From Mycolicibacter heraklionensis (GTDB taxonomy: Bacteria > Actinomycetota > Actinomycetes > Mycobacteriales > Mycobacteriaceae): a stretch of DNA of 64,000 bases. The notes beneath the pieces were generated by a model. That model was not told the origin of the DNA. It saw only the letters and a list, made by a program, of their open reading frames with translations, and ran no database searches. This document shows, in pieces, positions 28,968-39,400 of this stretch (within the stretch, counting starts at the first letter, position 1; each line of letters begins with the position of its first letter). A program made the position numbers and the translations under genes. The stretch covers positions 1 through 64,000 of the forward strand of contig LZME01000074.1 in the NCBI GenBank assembly GCA_001673575.1. Reading direction: 5' to 3'.

Positions 28968-31031
28968 CTACCCCTGCGGAATCTCCCGTTCGATCTCGTC
29001 GAGCCAGATCCGCGCCGACATGTCCGAGGGGGCCCGCCATTCTCCGCGGGGCGACAGCGAACCGCCGTGGGACACCTTCGGCCCGTTCGGCAGCGCCGAG
29101 CGCTTGAATTGACTGAACGAATAGAACCGCTGCACAAAGACTTTCAGCCAATGCCGAATATCCGCCAGTGAATAGGCCTGCCGCTTGTCCGCCGGATATC
29201 CGGGCGGCCAGGAACCCGCTTCCACGTCATGCCAGGCATGCCAGGCCAAGAACGCAGTCTTGGCGGGCGCGAATCCGTACCGCAGCGCCTGAAACAGCGC
29301 GAAGTCCTGCAGCGGGTACGGGCCCACCTTGTCCTCGCTGCGCTGAATCTCCTCGCCGTCAGCCGCCGGCACCAATTCCGGGCTGATCTCGGTGTTGAGC
29401 ACCGAGGCCAGTACCGCGCACACGTCGGTGTCGAACTCCCCGGAGTTGATCACCCACCGGATCAGATGCTGGATCAGGGTTTTGGGCACACCACCGTTGA
29501 CGTTGTAGTGCGACATCTGATCGCCCACCCCGTAGGTGGACCAGCCCAGCGCCAGCTCGGACAGATCGCCGGTGCCCAGCACGATGCCGCCGTTCTGGTT
29601 GGCGATTCGGAACAGATAGTCGGTGCGCAGCCCGGCCTGGACGTTCTCGAACGTGACGTCGTAGACGGCTTCACCGCGGGCGAACGGGTGCCCGAGCTCG
29701 GACAGCATCAGCTTCGCGGTCTCGCGGATGTCGATCTCCGCGAACGTCACTCCCAGCGCCTTGCTCAGCGCGGCGGCGTTGGCCTTGGTGCGCTCACCGG
29801 TAGCGAAGCCGGGCATGGTGAACGCGAGAATGTCACTGCGCGGCCGGTTTTCCCGGTCCATTGCCCGAGCCGCGACGATCAGGGCGTGGGTCGAATCCAG
29901 CCCGCCCGACACCCCGATGACCACCTTGGGACAGTTCAAGGCGCGCAGCCGCTGCTCCAGGCCAGACACCTGAATGTTGTAGGCCTCGTAGCAGTCCTGT
30001 TGCAGTCGTTGCGGATTCGACGGCACGAACGGGAATCGTTCGACCACCCGCCGCAGGCCGATGTCCCCGGCCGGCGGGTCCAGAACGAACTCCACCCGCC
30101 GAAACGCCTGCACCGCATCCCGGTGGTGGCGGCGGTTGTCGTCGAATGTGCCCATGCGCAGCCGCTCCGAGCGCAGCAGCCCAAGGTCGACGTCGGCAAC
30201 CGATCGGCGCGGGCCGCTGGGGAACCGTTCGCTTTCGCCGAGCAGCGTGCCGTTCTCCCAGATCATGGTCTGGCCGTCCCAGGCGAGGTCGGTGGTCGAC
30301 TCCCCCTCGCCCGCGGCGGCATAGACGTATGCGGCCAGGCATCGCGCCGAGGCCGACCGGGCCAGCAGGCAGCGGTCTTCGGCGCGCCCGACGGTGATCG
30401 GGCTGCCGGACAAATTGGCCAATACCGTCGCGCCGGCCAGGGCGGCCTGGGCGCTGGGCGGCACCGGCACGAACATGTCCTCGCACACCTCGGCGTGCAG
30501 CACGAATCCGGGTAGGTCGGTCGCGGCGAACAGCAGGTCCGGCCCGAACGGGATCTCTACCCCACCCAGCCGAATGAGTCCACGTTCGTCGGCGCCGGCG
30601 GCCAGCTGGCGGCCTTCGTAGAACTCCCGGTAGGTGGGCAGATAGGACTTCGGCGCGACGCCGAGGATGCGCCCGCGGTGGATGACGACCGCGGTGTTGT
30701 AGACGCGGTGCGCATAGCGCAGCGGCGCCCCCACCACCAAGACCGGCAGCAGCTCCGTCGACGCCGCGACCACGTCGAGCAGGGCCGCCTCGACGGCACT
30801 GAGCAGGCTGTCCTGCTGCACGATGTCGTCGATGGAGTATCCCGACAGGGTGAGTTCGGGAAATACGGCCAGCGCGACGCCGTCGTTGTGGCACTCGCGC
30901 GCCAGCCGTAGCACCGACTCGGCGTTGGCGGCCGGGTCGGCGAGCGTGGTGCGGTGCGTGCAGGCGGCGACCCGCGCGAACCCATGCCGGTAGGCGTTGT
31001 AGAAGTCCCCAGAATGCTCCATTGCCCCCAT
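28968..31031 (-). CDS. nadE: Glutamine-dependent NAD+ synthetase
   Basis: A 687-residue two-domain enzyme. The N-terminal carbon-nitrogen hydrolase domain has the glutaminase triad Glu59 (F-P-E-L-T), Lys128 (P-K-S-Y-L-P) and Cys183 (E-V-C-E-D-M). The C-terminal ammonia-dependent synthetase has the ATP-pyrophosphatase loop S-G-G-L-D-S at 375-380. It converts NaAD to NAD+ with glutamine-derived ammonia, the last step of NAD synthesis. Length and sequence match the mycobacterial form. ATG 31022 (fourth codon) is an alternative start. It is divergent from the hydrolase/sirtuin pair over 47 bp. Confidence 0.97.
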   Translation of the reverse strand: MGAMEHSGDFYNAYRHGFARVAACTHRTTLADPAANAESVLRLARECHNDGVALAVFPELTLSGYSIDDIVQQDSLLSAVEAALLDVVAASTELLPVLVVGAPLRYAHRVYNTAVVIHRGRILGVAPKSYLPTYREFYEGRQLAAGADERGLIRLGGVEIPFGPDLLFAATDLPGFVLHAEVCEDMFVPVPPSAQAALAGATVLANLSGSPITVGRAEDRCLLARSASARCLAAYVYAAAGEGESTTDLAWDGQTMIWENGTLLGESERFPSGPRRSVADVDLGLLRSERLRMGTFDDNRRHHRDAVQAFRRVEFVLDPPAGDIGLRRVVERFPFVPSNPQRLQQDCYEAYNIQVSGLEQRLRALNCPKVVIGVSGGLDSTHALIVAARAMDRENRPRSDILAFTMPGFATGERTKANAAALSKALGVTFAEIDIRETAKLMLSELGHPFARGEAVYDVTFENVQAGLRTDYLFRIANQNGGIVLGTGDLSELALGWSTYGVGDQMSHYNVNGGVPKTLIQHLIRWVINSGEFDTDVCAVLASVLNTEISPELVPAADGEEIQRSEDKVGPYPLQDFALFQALRYGFAPAKTAFLAWHAWHDVEAGSWPPGYPADKRQAYSLADIRHWLKVFVQRFYSFSQFKRSALPNGPKVSHGGSLSPRGEWRAPSDMSARIWLDEIEREIPQG

Positions 31032-31078
31032 TGTCGCCTGGACTGTGTCAACGTGCAGCTTTCGGGTATCTCCAGGGC

Positions 31079-31618
31079 ATGACCGATACCGCAGTGGTCG
31101 TCGTCGACATGCTCAACGCCTACCGTCACGCCGACGCCGAACTGCTGGCCGACAACGTCGCGCAGATCGTCGAACCACTGGCCGACCTGGTGGAACGCAG
31201 CCGGGCCGCCGAGGATGTCGACCTGATCTACGTCAACGACAACTACGGCGACTTCACCGCGGGATTCGCCCAGATCGCCGCGTCGGCGCTGAACGGCAGC
31301 AGACCCGAGTTGGTTCGGCCCGTCGCCCCGGTAGCCGGTGACCGGTTGATGACCAAGGTGCGCCACAGCGCCTTCTACTCCACCCCGCTGGAGTACCTGC
31401 TGGGCCGGCTCGGCACCCGACGGTTGATTCTGGCCGGCCAGGTCACCGAGCAATGCATCCTCTACACCGCCCTGGACGCCTATGTACGGCACCTTCCGGT
31501 GGTGATACCGGTCGACGCCGTCGCCCACATCGACGCCGAACTGGGCGCCGCCGCACTGGAGATGATGTGCCGCAACATGGCTGCTGAGAGGTCGACCGCC
31601 GCGAAGTGCCTACGCTAG
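31079..31618 (+). CDS. Isochorismatase-like cysteine hydrolase
   Basis: A 179-residue single-domain cysteine hydrolase with the complete triad Asp10 (V-V-D-M-L), Lys93 (M-T-K-V-R) and Cys126 (Q-V-T-E-Q-C). The Y-V-N-D-N-Y-G-D segment is typical of the bacterial isochorismatase-like group. The metal-binding D-x-H-x-x-x-H pattern of true nicotinamidases is not seen, so it should not be called PncA. ATG 31079 is used; an upstream start would add 19 unlike residues overlapping the nadE promoter region. Four bases separate it from the sirtuin gene, so the two are co-transcribed. Confidence 0.85.
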   Translation: MTDTAVVVVDMLNAYRHADAELLADNVAQIVEPLADLVERSRAAEDVDLIYVNDNYGDFTAGFAQIAASALNGSRPELVRPVAPVAGDRLMTKVRHSAFYSTPLEYLLGRLGTRRLILAGQVTEQCILYTALDAYVRHLPVVIPVDAVAHIDAELGAAALEMMCRNMAAERSTAAKCLR

Positions 31619-31622
31619 CGGC

Positions 31623-32474
31623 GTGGGCGGAACCGAGCCGACGGTCTGCGACCTGCTGACGCTACTGGCGGGCCGGCGAGTCGCGGTGCTGAGCGGCGCC
31701 GGCATCTCCACCGATTCGGGCATTCCGGACTACCGCGGCCCGGACTCCCCGCCGAGCAATCCGATGACCATCGCCCAGTTCACCGGCGACCCGGTGTTTC
31801 GACAGCGCTATTGGGCCCGCAACCACATCGGCTGGCGTCACATGGCCGACACCGCGCCCAACATCGGCCACTTGGGAGTGGCCGCGCTGGAAGCGGCGGG
31901 CGTGGTGACCGGGGTGATCACCCAGAATGTCGATCTGCTGCACACCAAAGCCGGCAGCCGTCACGTCGTAGATCTACACGGCAGCTACGCGACGGTGGTC
32001 TGCTTGAGCTGCGGGCACTCGCTGAGCCGAGCGTCGCTGGACGAGCAGCTCGAGCAGCTCAACCCCGGCTTCATCGACCGGGTGGGCAGGCTCGGCGGTA
32101 TCGCCGTGGCGCCCGACGCGGACGCCGTCGTCACCGATACCGCGTCATTCCGCTTCGTCGACTGCCGGGCCTGCGGCGGGATACTCAAGCCCGACATCGT
32201 CTACTTCGGCGAAAGTGTCCCCAAAGAACGCGTCGCTCAGGCTTATTCGGTGGTCGACGAAGCGGAGGCGTTGCTGGTGGCAGGTTCGTCGCTGACGGTG
32301 TTCTCCGGCTACCGGTTTGTCCGCCACGCCGCCGCGCGCGGTATTCCGGTCGCGATCGTCAACCGCGGCCCCACCCGCGGCGATGAGTTGGCCGACGTCA
32401 AGATCGACGGCGGGTGTTCGCCGACGCTGGCGTTGCTGGCTTCGGAGCTGCCCTACGAAATTTCGTCGCGGTAA
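31623..32474 (+). CDS. SIRT4-like (class II) NAD-dependent sirtuin
   Basis: A 283-residue Sir2-family protein: G-A-G-I-S (25-29), D-Y-R-G (36-39), T-Q-N-V-D (100-104), catalytic His119 in D-L-H-G, and a zinc site C127-x-x-C130 / C181-x-x-C184. The C-terminal A-G-S-S-L-T-V-F-S-G-Y-R-F matches the SIRT4/class II pattern rather than the CobB type. Such enzymes use NAD+ for deacylation, lipoamide removal or ADP-ribosylation and release nicotinamide. It starts at GTG 31623, directly after the isochorismatase-like hydrolase and divergent from nadE. In M. tuberculosis the described sirtuin is elsewhere (Rv1151c, from memory), so this is an extra enzyme. Confidence 0.92.
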   Translation: MGGTEPTVCDLLTLLAGRRVAVLSGAGISTDSGIPDYRGPDSPPSNPMTIAQFTGDPVFRQRYWARNHIGWRHMADTAPNIGHLGVAALEAAGVVTGVITQNVDLLHTKAGSRHVVDLHGSYATVVCLSCGHSLSRASLDEQLEQLNPGFIDRVGRLGGIAVAPDADAVVTDTASFRFVDCRACGGILKPDIVYFGESVPKERVAQAYSVVDEAEALLVAGSSLTVFSGYRFVRHAAARGIPVAIVNRGPTRGDELADVKIDGGCSPTLALLASELPYEISSR

Positions 32475-32513
32475 TCGTCAGTAAATCACTGCGAAATCCG
32501 GCACGATGCTCGG

Positions 32514-33806
32514 GTGACAAAGCAGCGGCTCACCCCGGACCAGCGCAATTCATTTCTCGCTGCCGTATTGGGCTGGTCGATGGATGCGTTCGACTACTTC
32601 ATCGTGGTGTTCGTCTACGCCGACATCGCCAAGACCTTCGGCCACACCAAGACCGAGGTCGCGTTTCTGACCACCGCCACCCTGGTGATGCGTCCGCTCG
32701 GGGCGCTGCTGTTCGGCCTGTGGGCAGATCGGGTCGGCAGGCGAATACCGCTGATGGTCAACGTGATTTTCTACTCGACGGTGGGGTTCTTGTGCGCGTT
32801 CGCGCCCACCTTCACCGTGCTGGTGATTCTGCGCCTGCTCTACGGGATCGGGATGGGCGGCGAATGGGGGCTGGGCGCCGCGCTGGCCATGGAGAAGATC
32901 CCACCCGAGCGTCGCGGGTTCTTCTCCGGGTTGCTGCAGGAGGGTTATCTGTTCGGCTACCTGGCCGCCACGGTGGCCTCGCTGCTGGTGAACGACGTAC
33001 TGGGGCTGTCCTGGCGCTGGCTGTTCGGGCTTTCCATCCTGCCGGCCATGGTCAGCCTGCTGATCCGCTATCGGGTGACGGAGTCCGAGATATGGCAGGC
33101 CACCCACGATCGGATGCGACTGACTCGCACGAGGATTCGCGACGTATTCACCGATGCCAAGGTGATCCGCCGGTTCTGCTACCTGGTGTTGCTGATGACG
33201 GCGTTCAACTGGATGAGCCACGGCACCCACGACATCTACCCGACGTTTCTGACCTCGCCCGACGGGGCAGGTCTGTCCCATGTCACGGCCAAGTGGATCG
33301 CGGTGATCTACAACATCGGCGGGATCATCGGCGGGCTGATCTTCGGTTCGCTGTCACAGCGGTTGGGCCGGCGTTACGCGATCATCTGGGCCGCGGTGAT
33401 GGGTTTGCCGATCGTGCCGCTGTTCGCGTTATCGCACACCGCGGGCATGCTGTGCCTGGGCTCGTTCTTGATCCAGGTCTGCGTGCAGGGCGCCTGGGGC
33501 GTGATCCCGGCGCACCTCACCGAGATGTCGCCGGATGCGATCCGCGGCTTCTATCCGGGCGTGACCTACCAATTGGGCAATCTCTTCGCCGCGTTCAACC
33601 TGCCGATCCAGGAGCACTTGGCAGCCGCGCACGGCTACCCGTACGCCCTGGTTGTCACGCTGGTGCCGACACTGCTCGCCGTCATCGTGCTGACCGCGAT
33701 CGGCAAGGACGCCACCGGCCGGCACTTCGGACTGGCCGAGCCTGGACCAGCCGAGTCAGAACGTACAGGTCATGGCACGGATCCCGTGAATGAAGCTGCC
33801 CGCTAG
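32514..33806 (+). CDS. MFS transporter, lactate/sialate:proton symporter (SHS/NanT)-like
   Basis: A 430-residue, 12-helix major facilitator. It opens with [11 protein letters not shown] (helix 1 acidic motif of the sialate/lactate symporter group) and has the MFS loop [10 protein letters not shown] between helices 2 and 3, plus [12 protein letters not shown] in helix 4. The group imports monocarboxylates or sialic acid; substrate here is unknown. GTG start, 39 bp after the sirtuin. Its last 51 bp overlap the end of the convergent P450 gene. Confidence 0.85.
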   Translation: MTKQRLTPDQRNSFLAAVLGWSMDAFDYFIVVFVYADIAKTFGHTKTEVAFLTTATLVMRPLGALLFGLWADRVGRRIPLMVNVIFYSTVGFLCAFAPTFTVLVILRLLYGIGMGGEWGLGAALAMEKIPPERRGFFSGLLQEGYLFGYLAATVASLLVNDVLGLSWRWLFGLSILPAMVSLLIRYRVTESEIWQATHDRMRLTRTRIRDVFTDAKVIRRFCYLVLLMTAFNWMSHGTHDIYPTFLTSPDGAGLSHVTAKWIAVIYNIGGIIGGLIFGSLSQRLGRRYAIIWAAVMGLPIVPLFALSHTAGMLCLGSFLIQVCVQGAWGVIPAHLTEMSPDAIRGFYPGVTYQLGNLFAAFNLPIQEHLAAAHGYPYALVVTLVPTLLAVIVLTAIGKDATGRHFGLAEPGPAESERTGHGTDPVNEAAR

Positions 33807-35015
33807 GTACTCCGGATCACCGGCCTCGATGCGCGGAAGTCGATGGAGCAACTCACCGAAGAGGGCGCGTAGCTGGGCGCGCGCCACATGGGTCCCCAGA
33901 CAGTAGTGCTGCCCGCCGCCGCCGAAGCCCAGATGCGGATTGGGGTCGCGGCTCAGATCCAGGCGATCGGGGTGGTCGAACACCGCCGCGTCCCAATTGC
34001 CTGACGCATAGAACATGGCCACCTTGTCGCCGGCCCGAATCGTCTGGCCGCCCAGTTCGTAATCGGTTGCAGCGGTGCGGCGGAAGGTCATCACCGGTGT
34101 CGCGTAGCGGACGAACTCCTCCACCGCTGTCCCGATGCGACGGTCGAAATCCTCCAGCAGCCAGGCCCGTTGCTCGGGGAAGTCGGTGAGCGCCTTAAGG
34201 GCATGGCTGGTGGTCTGGCGGGTGGTGTCGTTTCCGGCCACCGACAGCAGCACGAAGTAGGCGCTCACCTCGGCGTCGGTGAGCCGGTCGCCGTCGACCT
34301 CGGCGTTCACCAGGCTGCTGAACAGGTCGTCGCCGGGGCGCTCACGGCGCTCGGCTGCCAGCACACCCGCCACCTGGTGCAGGTACATGATGTTTTCGCC
34401 CATCACCGCCAACGGGTCTCGCCCGTCAAGGAATACCGGGTCGTTGGTCGATACCAAGGCGTCGGCGGCACGGGCTACCTGTACGCGCTCGGAATCCGGC
34501 ACGCCGACCATGTCCGCCAGCGTGCGCAGCGGCAGTTCCTTGGCGCAGTACTCGACGAAGTCCGCTCCGCTGCCGGCGGCCTTGAGTTCGTCGACGATGG
34601 CCGTGGCGCTGGCCTTGATCGAGTCCTCGATGCGCCTGATCTGGCGGGGAGTGAACGCCGCGGTGGCCAGTTTGCGCAGTTTGGTGTGCCGGGGCGGGTC
34701 CATCGCCAAGAAGGACTGCGTGGTCTCCAGCAACTCCTCGGGGAAGTTCTCGAACTGCACGCCCTTTCCCGACAGGAAGACGTCGTTGTTCCGGCTCACC
34801 TCGACGATGTCGGCGTGGCGGGTGACTGCCCAATAGCCGGGATCGTTCGCGTCGTTGAGCATGGCGTCTTCCACGGGCGGATGCCAGCTCACCGGACGTT
34901 CGGCACGCAGCACCGCGAACGAGCGCTCGCGCTCGGCAGCGGTGCTGGACCAGAACGCACGGGAGGACAGGTCGACCGCGTCGTAGCTGCGCAGCGCGGC
35001 GGATGGTGCGGTCAC
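33756..35015 (-). CDS. Cytochrome P450
   Basis: A 419-residue soluble bacterial P450. The I-helix is S-V-A-G-N-D-T-T-R (oxygen activation), the K-helix E-F-V-R is the E-x-x-R pair, and the haem loop [11 protein letters not shown] supplies the axial Cys372. GTG 35015 is chosen because GAGGAGGT stands just upstream on this strand; an ATG/GTG at 35045 lacks one. No ferredoxin or reductase gene is adjacent. Substrate and CYP family number cannot be assigned from memory. It is divergent from a TetR gene with a palindromic operator between them, so it is probably repressed by that regulator. Confidence 0.93.
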   Translation of the reverse strand: MTAPSAALRSYDAVDLSSRAFWSSTAAERERSFAVLRAERPVSWHPPVEDAMLNDANDPGYWAVTRHADIVEVSRNNDVFLSGKGVQFENFPEELLETTQSFLAMDPPRHTKLRKLATAAFTPRQIRRIEDSIKASATAIVDELKAAGSGADFVEYCAKELPLRTLADMVGVPDSERVQVARAADALVSTNDPVFLDGRDPLAVMGENIMYLHQVAGVLAAERRERPGDDLFSSLVNAEVDGDRLTDAEVSAYFVLLSVAGNDTTRQTTSHALKALTDFPEQRAWLLEDFDRRIGTAVEEFVRYATPVMTFRRTAATDYELGGQTIRAGDKVAMFYASGNWDAAVFDHPDRLDLSRDPNPHLGFGGGGQHYCLGTHVARAQLRALFGELLHRLPRIEAGDPEYLAGSFIHGIRAMTCTF

Positions 35016-35068
35016 GAGACCTCCTCGATGTATGGCCCCGGTCACACCGGGCTCGACCGACAGTAAGT

Positions 35069-35085
35069 CTAGACATAGTGTCTAG
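35069..35085. promoter_or_regulatory. 17-bp palindromic operator in the P450-TetR divergent gap
   Basis: CTAGACA-TAG-TGTCTAG: perfect 7-bp arms around a 3-bp centre, located between the P450 start (35015) and the TetR start (35120). On the P450 strand a -35-like TTGACT (35083-35088) runs into the palindrome, so a bound repressor would cover the promoter. TetR dimers typically bind sites of this size. Confidence 0.75.
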
Positions 35086-35119
35086 TCAAGACGTCCGGTT
35101 TGCCGTTACGCTGACCGCT

Positions 35120-35755
35120 GTGGCTTCTGTGACCCGCAAGCCCCCCACCAGCCGCCAGGAACGGCGCGAGGAGATCGAACGACACCTCCTCGACGCCACC
35201 GAACGACTGATGAGCGCCGGCGCCAGCTTCACCGAACTGAGCGTGGACCGCCTCGCGACCGAGGCCGGCATCTCGCGCGCCAGCTTCTACATCTACTTCG
35301 AGGACAAGGGTCATTTGTTGCGCCGGCTCGCCGGCCAGGTGTTCGGCGATCTCGCCTCGGGGGCCGAGCGTTGGTGGGGCGTGGCGCAGCGCCGCGACCC
35401 CGACGATGTCCGCGCCGCGATGGCCTCGATCATCGCCAACTATCGGCGGCATCAACCGCTATTGATCGCGCTCAGCGAGATGGCCGGCTACGACCCGCTG
35501 GTCGGCGCTACCTACCGGGACTTGCTGACCGGCATCTCGGGCCGGGTGGCCCAAGTCATCGAAGACGGTCAGGCCGACGGCTCCATACGTCGCGATCTAC
35601 CCGTGGCCGCGACGGCAAGCGCGCTCACCTGGATGGTGGAGCGGGCCTGCCAGCAGAACCTGCCGGTCCGCGACGCGGACTACGATTCCGAGCTGGCCAC
35701 TGCTCTGACTGAAATCGTGTGGGGGGCTCTGTATCTCAAGCCCACCGATCAGTAG
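35120..35755 (+). CDS. TetR-family transcriptional regulator
   Basis: A 211-residue regulator with an N-terminal TetR helix-turn-helix: I-E-R-H-L-L-D-A-T-E-R-L, then L-A-T-E-A-G-I-S-R-A-S-F-Y-I-Y-F as the recognition region. The C-terminal half is helical and presumably binds ligand. GTG 35120 is preferred since it gives a standard short arm before the HTH; GTG 35129 is possible. It is divergent from the P450 with the operator between, so it likely autoregulates and controls the P450. Its 3' end overlaps the convergent PE-PPE-domain gene by 7 bp. Confidence 0.92.
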   Translation: MASVTRKPPTSRQERREEIERHLLDATERLMSAGASFTELSVDRLATEAGISRASFYIYFEDKGHLLRRLAGQVFGDLASGAERWWGVAQRRDPDDVRAAMASIIANYRRHQPLLIALSEMAGYDPLVGATYRDLLTGISGRVAQVIEDGQADGSIRRDLPVAATASALTWMVERACQQNLPVRDADYDSELATALTEIVWGALYLKPTDQ

Positions 35756-36453
35756 CTCCAGGCCGACCGGTCATAACTGCGCTCGATCCGCCGACGCCTC
35801 TTACGCCGGGTGGGACAGAACACGTAGGTGAGGTTGCCGCGCCGAACCCAGATGTTGTCGGGGCCCTCAAGGTTGACCCGAAAGTAGTTGTTGTGCACGG
35901 TCACCAGGCCCAACAGCGCGTTTCGGACGGCCAATGAGTCGACTTGTGCGGCAGGCAGGTTGGGAAAGTCGGCCATGCCGTCGTATTGGCGACACAGGTC
36001 CGTCACCGCGAACCGGGTGTCCGCCGGTACGCCGACGCCGCCGTAGTCGGGCAGCTTCATGAACCTAACCAGCTTCGGGTCGGCCTGATAGATGCCGTGG
36101 AACGGCTGCTCGGGGTTGGCCAGTAGCAGAAAGGAGACCTTGTCGGTGGGGACCGACGACGTCGGACCCCGCTCGCGCAGCCACTTGCAGGCGACCTGTG
36201 CCCCCATGCTCACGCCGTAGACCAGCACATCCTCGGCGTCGGGTGCGGCGGCAAAGTGGGCGGTCAGCATGTCGTCGAGGGATTGCGCGCCGCGCTGCAC
36301 GGCGGTGACCGCCGGGACGTAGCGCAGGCCGTCGAAGTAGGTATTGGGGTACTTGACGTTCTTGACGGTCTTGCCCTTGGTGACAGCGCCACGGCACATG
36401 AACCGCAGAAATCCGCTCCAGCCCGCCCCGTCGATGGTGAATACGGTGCTCAT
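35749..36453 (-). CDS. Stand-alone PE-PPE domain serine hydrolase-like protein
   Basis: A 234-residue protein resembling the PE-PPE domain (alpha/beta hydrolase fold usually found at the C-terminus of PE or PPE proteins), here without any PE or PPE N-terminal part. The nucleophile elbow is Y-G-V-S-M-G-A-Q (near 79-86). The C-terminus is strongly basic (R-R-K-R-R-R-R) and ends S-A-W-S-Y. No signal peptide is seen. It lies 12 bp after proB on the same strand, forming obg-proB-PE-PPE. Similar free domains occur in mycobacterial and mycobacteriophage genomes; esterase activity is a family expectation. Confidence 0.75.
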   Translation of the reverse strand: MSTVFTIDGAGWSGFLRFMCRGAVTKGKTVKNVKYPNTYFDGLRYVPAVTAVQRGAQSLDDMLTAHFAAAPDAEDVLVYGVSMGAQVACKWLRERGPTSSVPTDKVSFLLLANPEQPFHGIYQADPKLVRFMKLPDYGGVGVPADTRFAVTDLCRQYDGMADFPNLPAAQVDSLAVRNALLGLVTVHNNYFRVNLEGPDNIWVRRGNLTYVFCPTRRKRRRRIERSYDRSAWSY

Positions 36454-36465
36454 GCGGACGGGTTG

Positions 36466-37572
36466 CTAGACCGCGACCAGGTCGTCGGCGTGCACGACCG
36501 GTCGGCGCGCGTCCGGGGCCAACTCTGCGGTGGAATGACCGATCATGGCGTCCAACTCCGCGGCGTCGTAGCCGACCACGCCGCGGGCCACCACGGCCCC
36601 GTCCGGGCCACACAGTTCGACGACGTCGCCGCCGTAGAACCTGCCCGCGACCGCGGTGATCCCGGCCGGCAGCAGCGAGCGTCGGCGGGCCAACACCGCC
36701 TCGACGGCCCCGGCATCCAGCGTCAACGTCCCGGCCGCGTCGGCGGCGTGGCGCACCCAGAACTTGCGTGCTGACATCCGTTGCGCACGGGGCGCGAAGA
36801 CGGTGCCTACCGATGCGTCCGAGAGTGCGTCAGCGGCCGCACTGGCCGCGGCCAGCAACACCGGAACTCCCGCGTCGGCGGCCAGCAGTGCCGACGACAG
36901 CTTCGAGACCATGCCGCCGGTGCCCAGGTGGCTGCCCTCGCTGGCAACCACATCGGCGAGATCATCCGGTCCGGCTACCTCGGGGACCAGGCGGGCCGGG
37001 CCCTTGCGCGGATCGGAGTCGTAGAGGCCGTCGATGTCGGAGAGCAGCACCAGCGCGTCGGCGCCCACCAGATGCGCCACCAACGCCGAAAGGCGGTCGT
37101 TGTCGCCGAACCGAATCTCGCTGGTGGCCACCGTGTCGTTCTCGTTGACGATCGCCACCGCGTGCAATGAGCGCAGCCGGTCCAGGGTGCGGGCGGCGTT
37201 GGTGTGCGACACCCGCATCGAGACGTCCTGGGCGGTCAGCAACACCTGCCCGACGGTGCGTCCAAACCGGCCGAAGGCCGCACTCCACGCATTGACCAAC
37301 GCCACCTGGCCCACACTGGCAGCGGCCTGTTTGGTGGCCAGATCGGTTGGCCGCTTGGACAATCCGAGCGGCTCCAGCCCGGCGGCGATAGCCCCCGAGG
37401 ACACGATCGTCACGTCCGAGCCGGCCTTCATTCGGGCCTCGATCGCCTCGGCCAGCCCGGCCAGCCGCGCCGCATCGAACATGCCGGACTCAGTGGTCAG
37501 TGCGGTGGTGCCGATCTTGACCACGACGGTGCGCGCGGTGCGAATCGCTTCGCGCGCGCCACTGCCGGTCAC
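36466..37572 (-). CDS. proB: Glutamate 5-kinase
   Basis: A 368-residue proline-pathway kinase phosphorylating glutamate. The amino-acid-kinase domain has [10 protein letters not shown] near 13-22 and [10 protein letters not shown] (about 57-66). The C-terminal 80-90 residues form a PUA domain. GTG 37572 overlaps the obg stop by 4 bp (GTGA), so it is translationally coupled to obg. The order obg-proB is that of Rv2440c-Rv2439c. Confidence 0.96.
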   Translation of the reverse strand: MTGSGAREAIRTARTVVVKIGTTALTTESGMFDAARLAGLAEAIEARMKAGSDVTIVSSGAIAAGLEPLGLSKRPTDLATKQAAASVGQVALVNAWSAAFGRFGRTVGQVLLTAQDVSMRVSHTNAARTLDRLRSLHAVAIVNENDTVATSEIRFGDNDRLSALVAHLVGADALVLLSDIDGLYDSDPRKGPARLVPEVAGPDDLADVVASEGSHLGTGGMVSKLSSALLAADAGVPVLLAAASAAADALSDASVGTVFAPRAQRMSARKFWVRHAADAAGTLTLDAGAVEAVLARRRSLLPAGITAVAGRFYGGDVVELCGPDGAVVARGVVGYDAAELDAMIGHSTAELAPDARRPVVHADDLVAV

Positions 37573-39014
37573 TCGTCCTCCGAATGCTCTCGGCGCTGCT
37601 TGCGTGCCACCTTGCGCTCGGCGGCACCCACTCGGTCGCTGCGCTCCAGCCTGCTGTCCGTGCCGCGGCCAGACAGCGTCATGTCCACCCCGGCCGGAGT
37701 AGTCGGCTCCCAGTCGAAGGTCATGTCTCCGATGGTCACCGCGCAGCCCGGTGTGGCGCCTCGTTTCAGCAGTTCGTCCTCGACCCCGAGACGGGCCAGC
37801 CGGTCGCCCAGGTAGCCGACCGCTTCGTCGTTGTCGAAGTTGGTCTGGTGCACCCAGCGCTCGGGCTGTGTTCCGCGCACCAGGAAGCCACCGTCACCGT
37901 CGGATTCCACGGTGAACCCGGTCTCCCCCGCGCGAACAGGACGGATCACCGGGCGGCGCGCCACCGGCTCCGGTTGGGCGGCCCGATACGCCGACACCAT
38001 CTCGGCTAGGGCAAACGTCAACGGCCGCAAGCCGGCACGGCTCACCGTCGAGACCATGAACACCGGCCAACCACGCTCGGCCGCGATGTCGTCGCGGACG
38101 AATTCCGCCATCTCCAGCGCCTCGGGCACATCGATCTTGTTGAGCACCACCGCCCGCGGCCGGTCGACCAGGTCGCCGAGTGTCGAATCCCCTTGCATGG
38201 TCGGGGTATAGGCGGCCAGTTCCGCTTCGATCGCTTCGATGTCAGAGAGCGGGTCTCGGCCCGGCTCAGCGGTCGCGCAGTCGACGACGTGCACCAGCAC
38301 GGCGCAGCGTTCGATGTGCCGCAGAAAGTCCAAGCCCAGCCCGCGACCGGTCGAGGCACCGGGAATGAGGCCGGGAACATCGGCCGCGGTGAAGGTGTTC
38401 TCTCCGGCCGAGACCACGCCCAGGTTGGGCGCCAACGTGGTGAACGGATAGTCGGCGATCTTCGGCTTGGCCGCCGAGATCACTGACACCAGTGCGGATT
38501 TGCCCGCGGACGGAAATCCGATCAGCCCGACATCGGCGACCGTCTTGAGTTCCAGGGTGAGGTCGCGGGTTTCGCCCTTCTCCCCCAACAGTGCGAAGCC
38601 GGGCGCCTTTCGGGCACGCGACACCAGCGCCGCATTGCCCAGACCGCCGCGTCCGCCGACTGCCGCCTCGAAGCGGGCACCCGTCCCCACCAGGTCGGCC
38701 AACAGCCGCCCGTGTTCGTCGAGGACAACGGTGCCGTCGGGCACCTTGATCTCCAGGTCCGCGCCTGTGGCGCCGTCCTTGTTGTTGCCCTGGCCCTGCT
38801 TGCCGGAGGCCGCGGCGATGTGCGGCCGAAAGTGGAAGTCCAGCAGGGTGTGCACCTGGGGGTCGACGACCAGCACGACGCTGCCGCCGCGGCCACCATT
38901 GCCACCGTCGGGACCACCGAGCGGTTTGAACTTCTCTCGGTGAATCGAGGCGCAGCCGTTGCCCCCGTCGCCGGCGCGCACATGGATGACAACGCGGTCG
39001 ACGAACCGGGACAT
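37569..39014 (-). CDS. obg: GTPase Obg/CgtA
   Basis: A 481-residue GTPase with the three Obg parts: a glycine-rich Obg fold at 1-158 ([19 protein letters not shown]), a G domain with P-loop [10 protein letters not shown] near 166-175, and a C-terminal OCT domain (about 345-425) with a charged tail. Obg binds the 50S subunit and links ribosome assembly to stress. ATG 39014 (M-S-R-F-V-D-R-V) has GAGAGGAAG upstream and is the conserved start. Downstream of rplU and rpmA as in most bacteria. Confidence 0.97.
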   Translation of the reverse strand: MSRFVDRVVIHVRAGDGGNGCASIHREKFKPLGGPDGGNGGRGGSVVLVVDPQVHTLLDFHFRPHIAAASGKQGQGNNKDGATGADLEIKVPDGTVVLDEHGRLLADLVGTGARFEAAVGGRGGLGNAALVSRARKAPGFALLGEKGETRDLTLELKTVADVGLIGFPSAGKSALVSVISAAKPKIADYPFTTLAPNLGVVSAGENTFTAADVPGLIPGASTGRGLGLDFLRHIERCAVLVHVVDCATAEPGRDPLSDIEAIEAELAAYTPTMQGDSTLGDLVDRPRAVVLNKIDVPEALEMAEFVRDDIAAERGWPVFMVSTVSRAGLRPLTFALAEMVSAYRAAQPEPVARRPVIRPVRAGETGFTVESDGDGGFLVRGTQPERWVHQTNFDNDEAVGYLGDRLARLGVEDELLKRGATPGCAVTIGDMTFDWEPTTPAGVDMTLSGRGTDSRLERSDRVGAAERKVARKQRREHSEDE

Positions 39015-39116
39015 CGGGCTTCCTCTCACCAATCCCACGCATCGAGCGTGTAACCACTGCGAGTTCTGTCGCTCTTTTTCGCAGTCAGTGCACGTTCGCT
39101 GCGCAGGGCCGGTTGG

Positions 39117-39383
39117 TTAGCTCTCCGCGCGGGCGACAGGCACGATGTTGATCAGTTTGCGGCCGCGCTTCACACCGAACTCGACCGCACCGGGTGCCGT
39201 GGCGAACAGGGTGTCGTCGCCGCCGCGCCCGACGTTCACGCCGGGGTGGAAGTGAGTGCCGCGCTGGCGAACCAGGATCTCGCCGGCCTTGACGACCTGG
39301 CCGCCGAACCGCTTGACGCCGAGTCGCTGGGCGTTTGAGTCGCGCCCGTTACGTGAGCTGGAAGCGCCCTTTTTGTGTGCCAT
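39117..39383 (-). CDS. rpmA: 50S ribosomal protein L27
   Basis: An 88-residue L27: [16 protein letters not shown] with the N-terminal tail that reaches the peptidyl-transferase centre, then [18 protein letters not shown]. Between rplU (17 bp upstream) and obg. Confidence 0.98.
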   Translation of the reverse strand: MAHKKGASSSRNGRDSNAQRLGVKRFGGQVVKAGEILVRQRGTHFHPGVNVGRGGDDTLFATAPGAVEFGVKRGRKLINIVPVARAES

Positions 39384-39400
39384 CTCGCTGCCTCCTGCTG

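Noticed and set aside
31079..31618. Calling the hydrolase a nicotinamidase (PncA)
   Set aside because: The Asp-Lys-Cys triad is present, but the PncA metal-binding His pattern is not seen.
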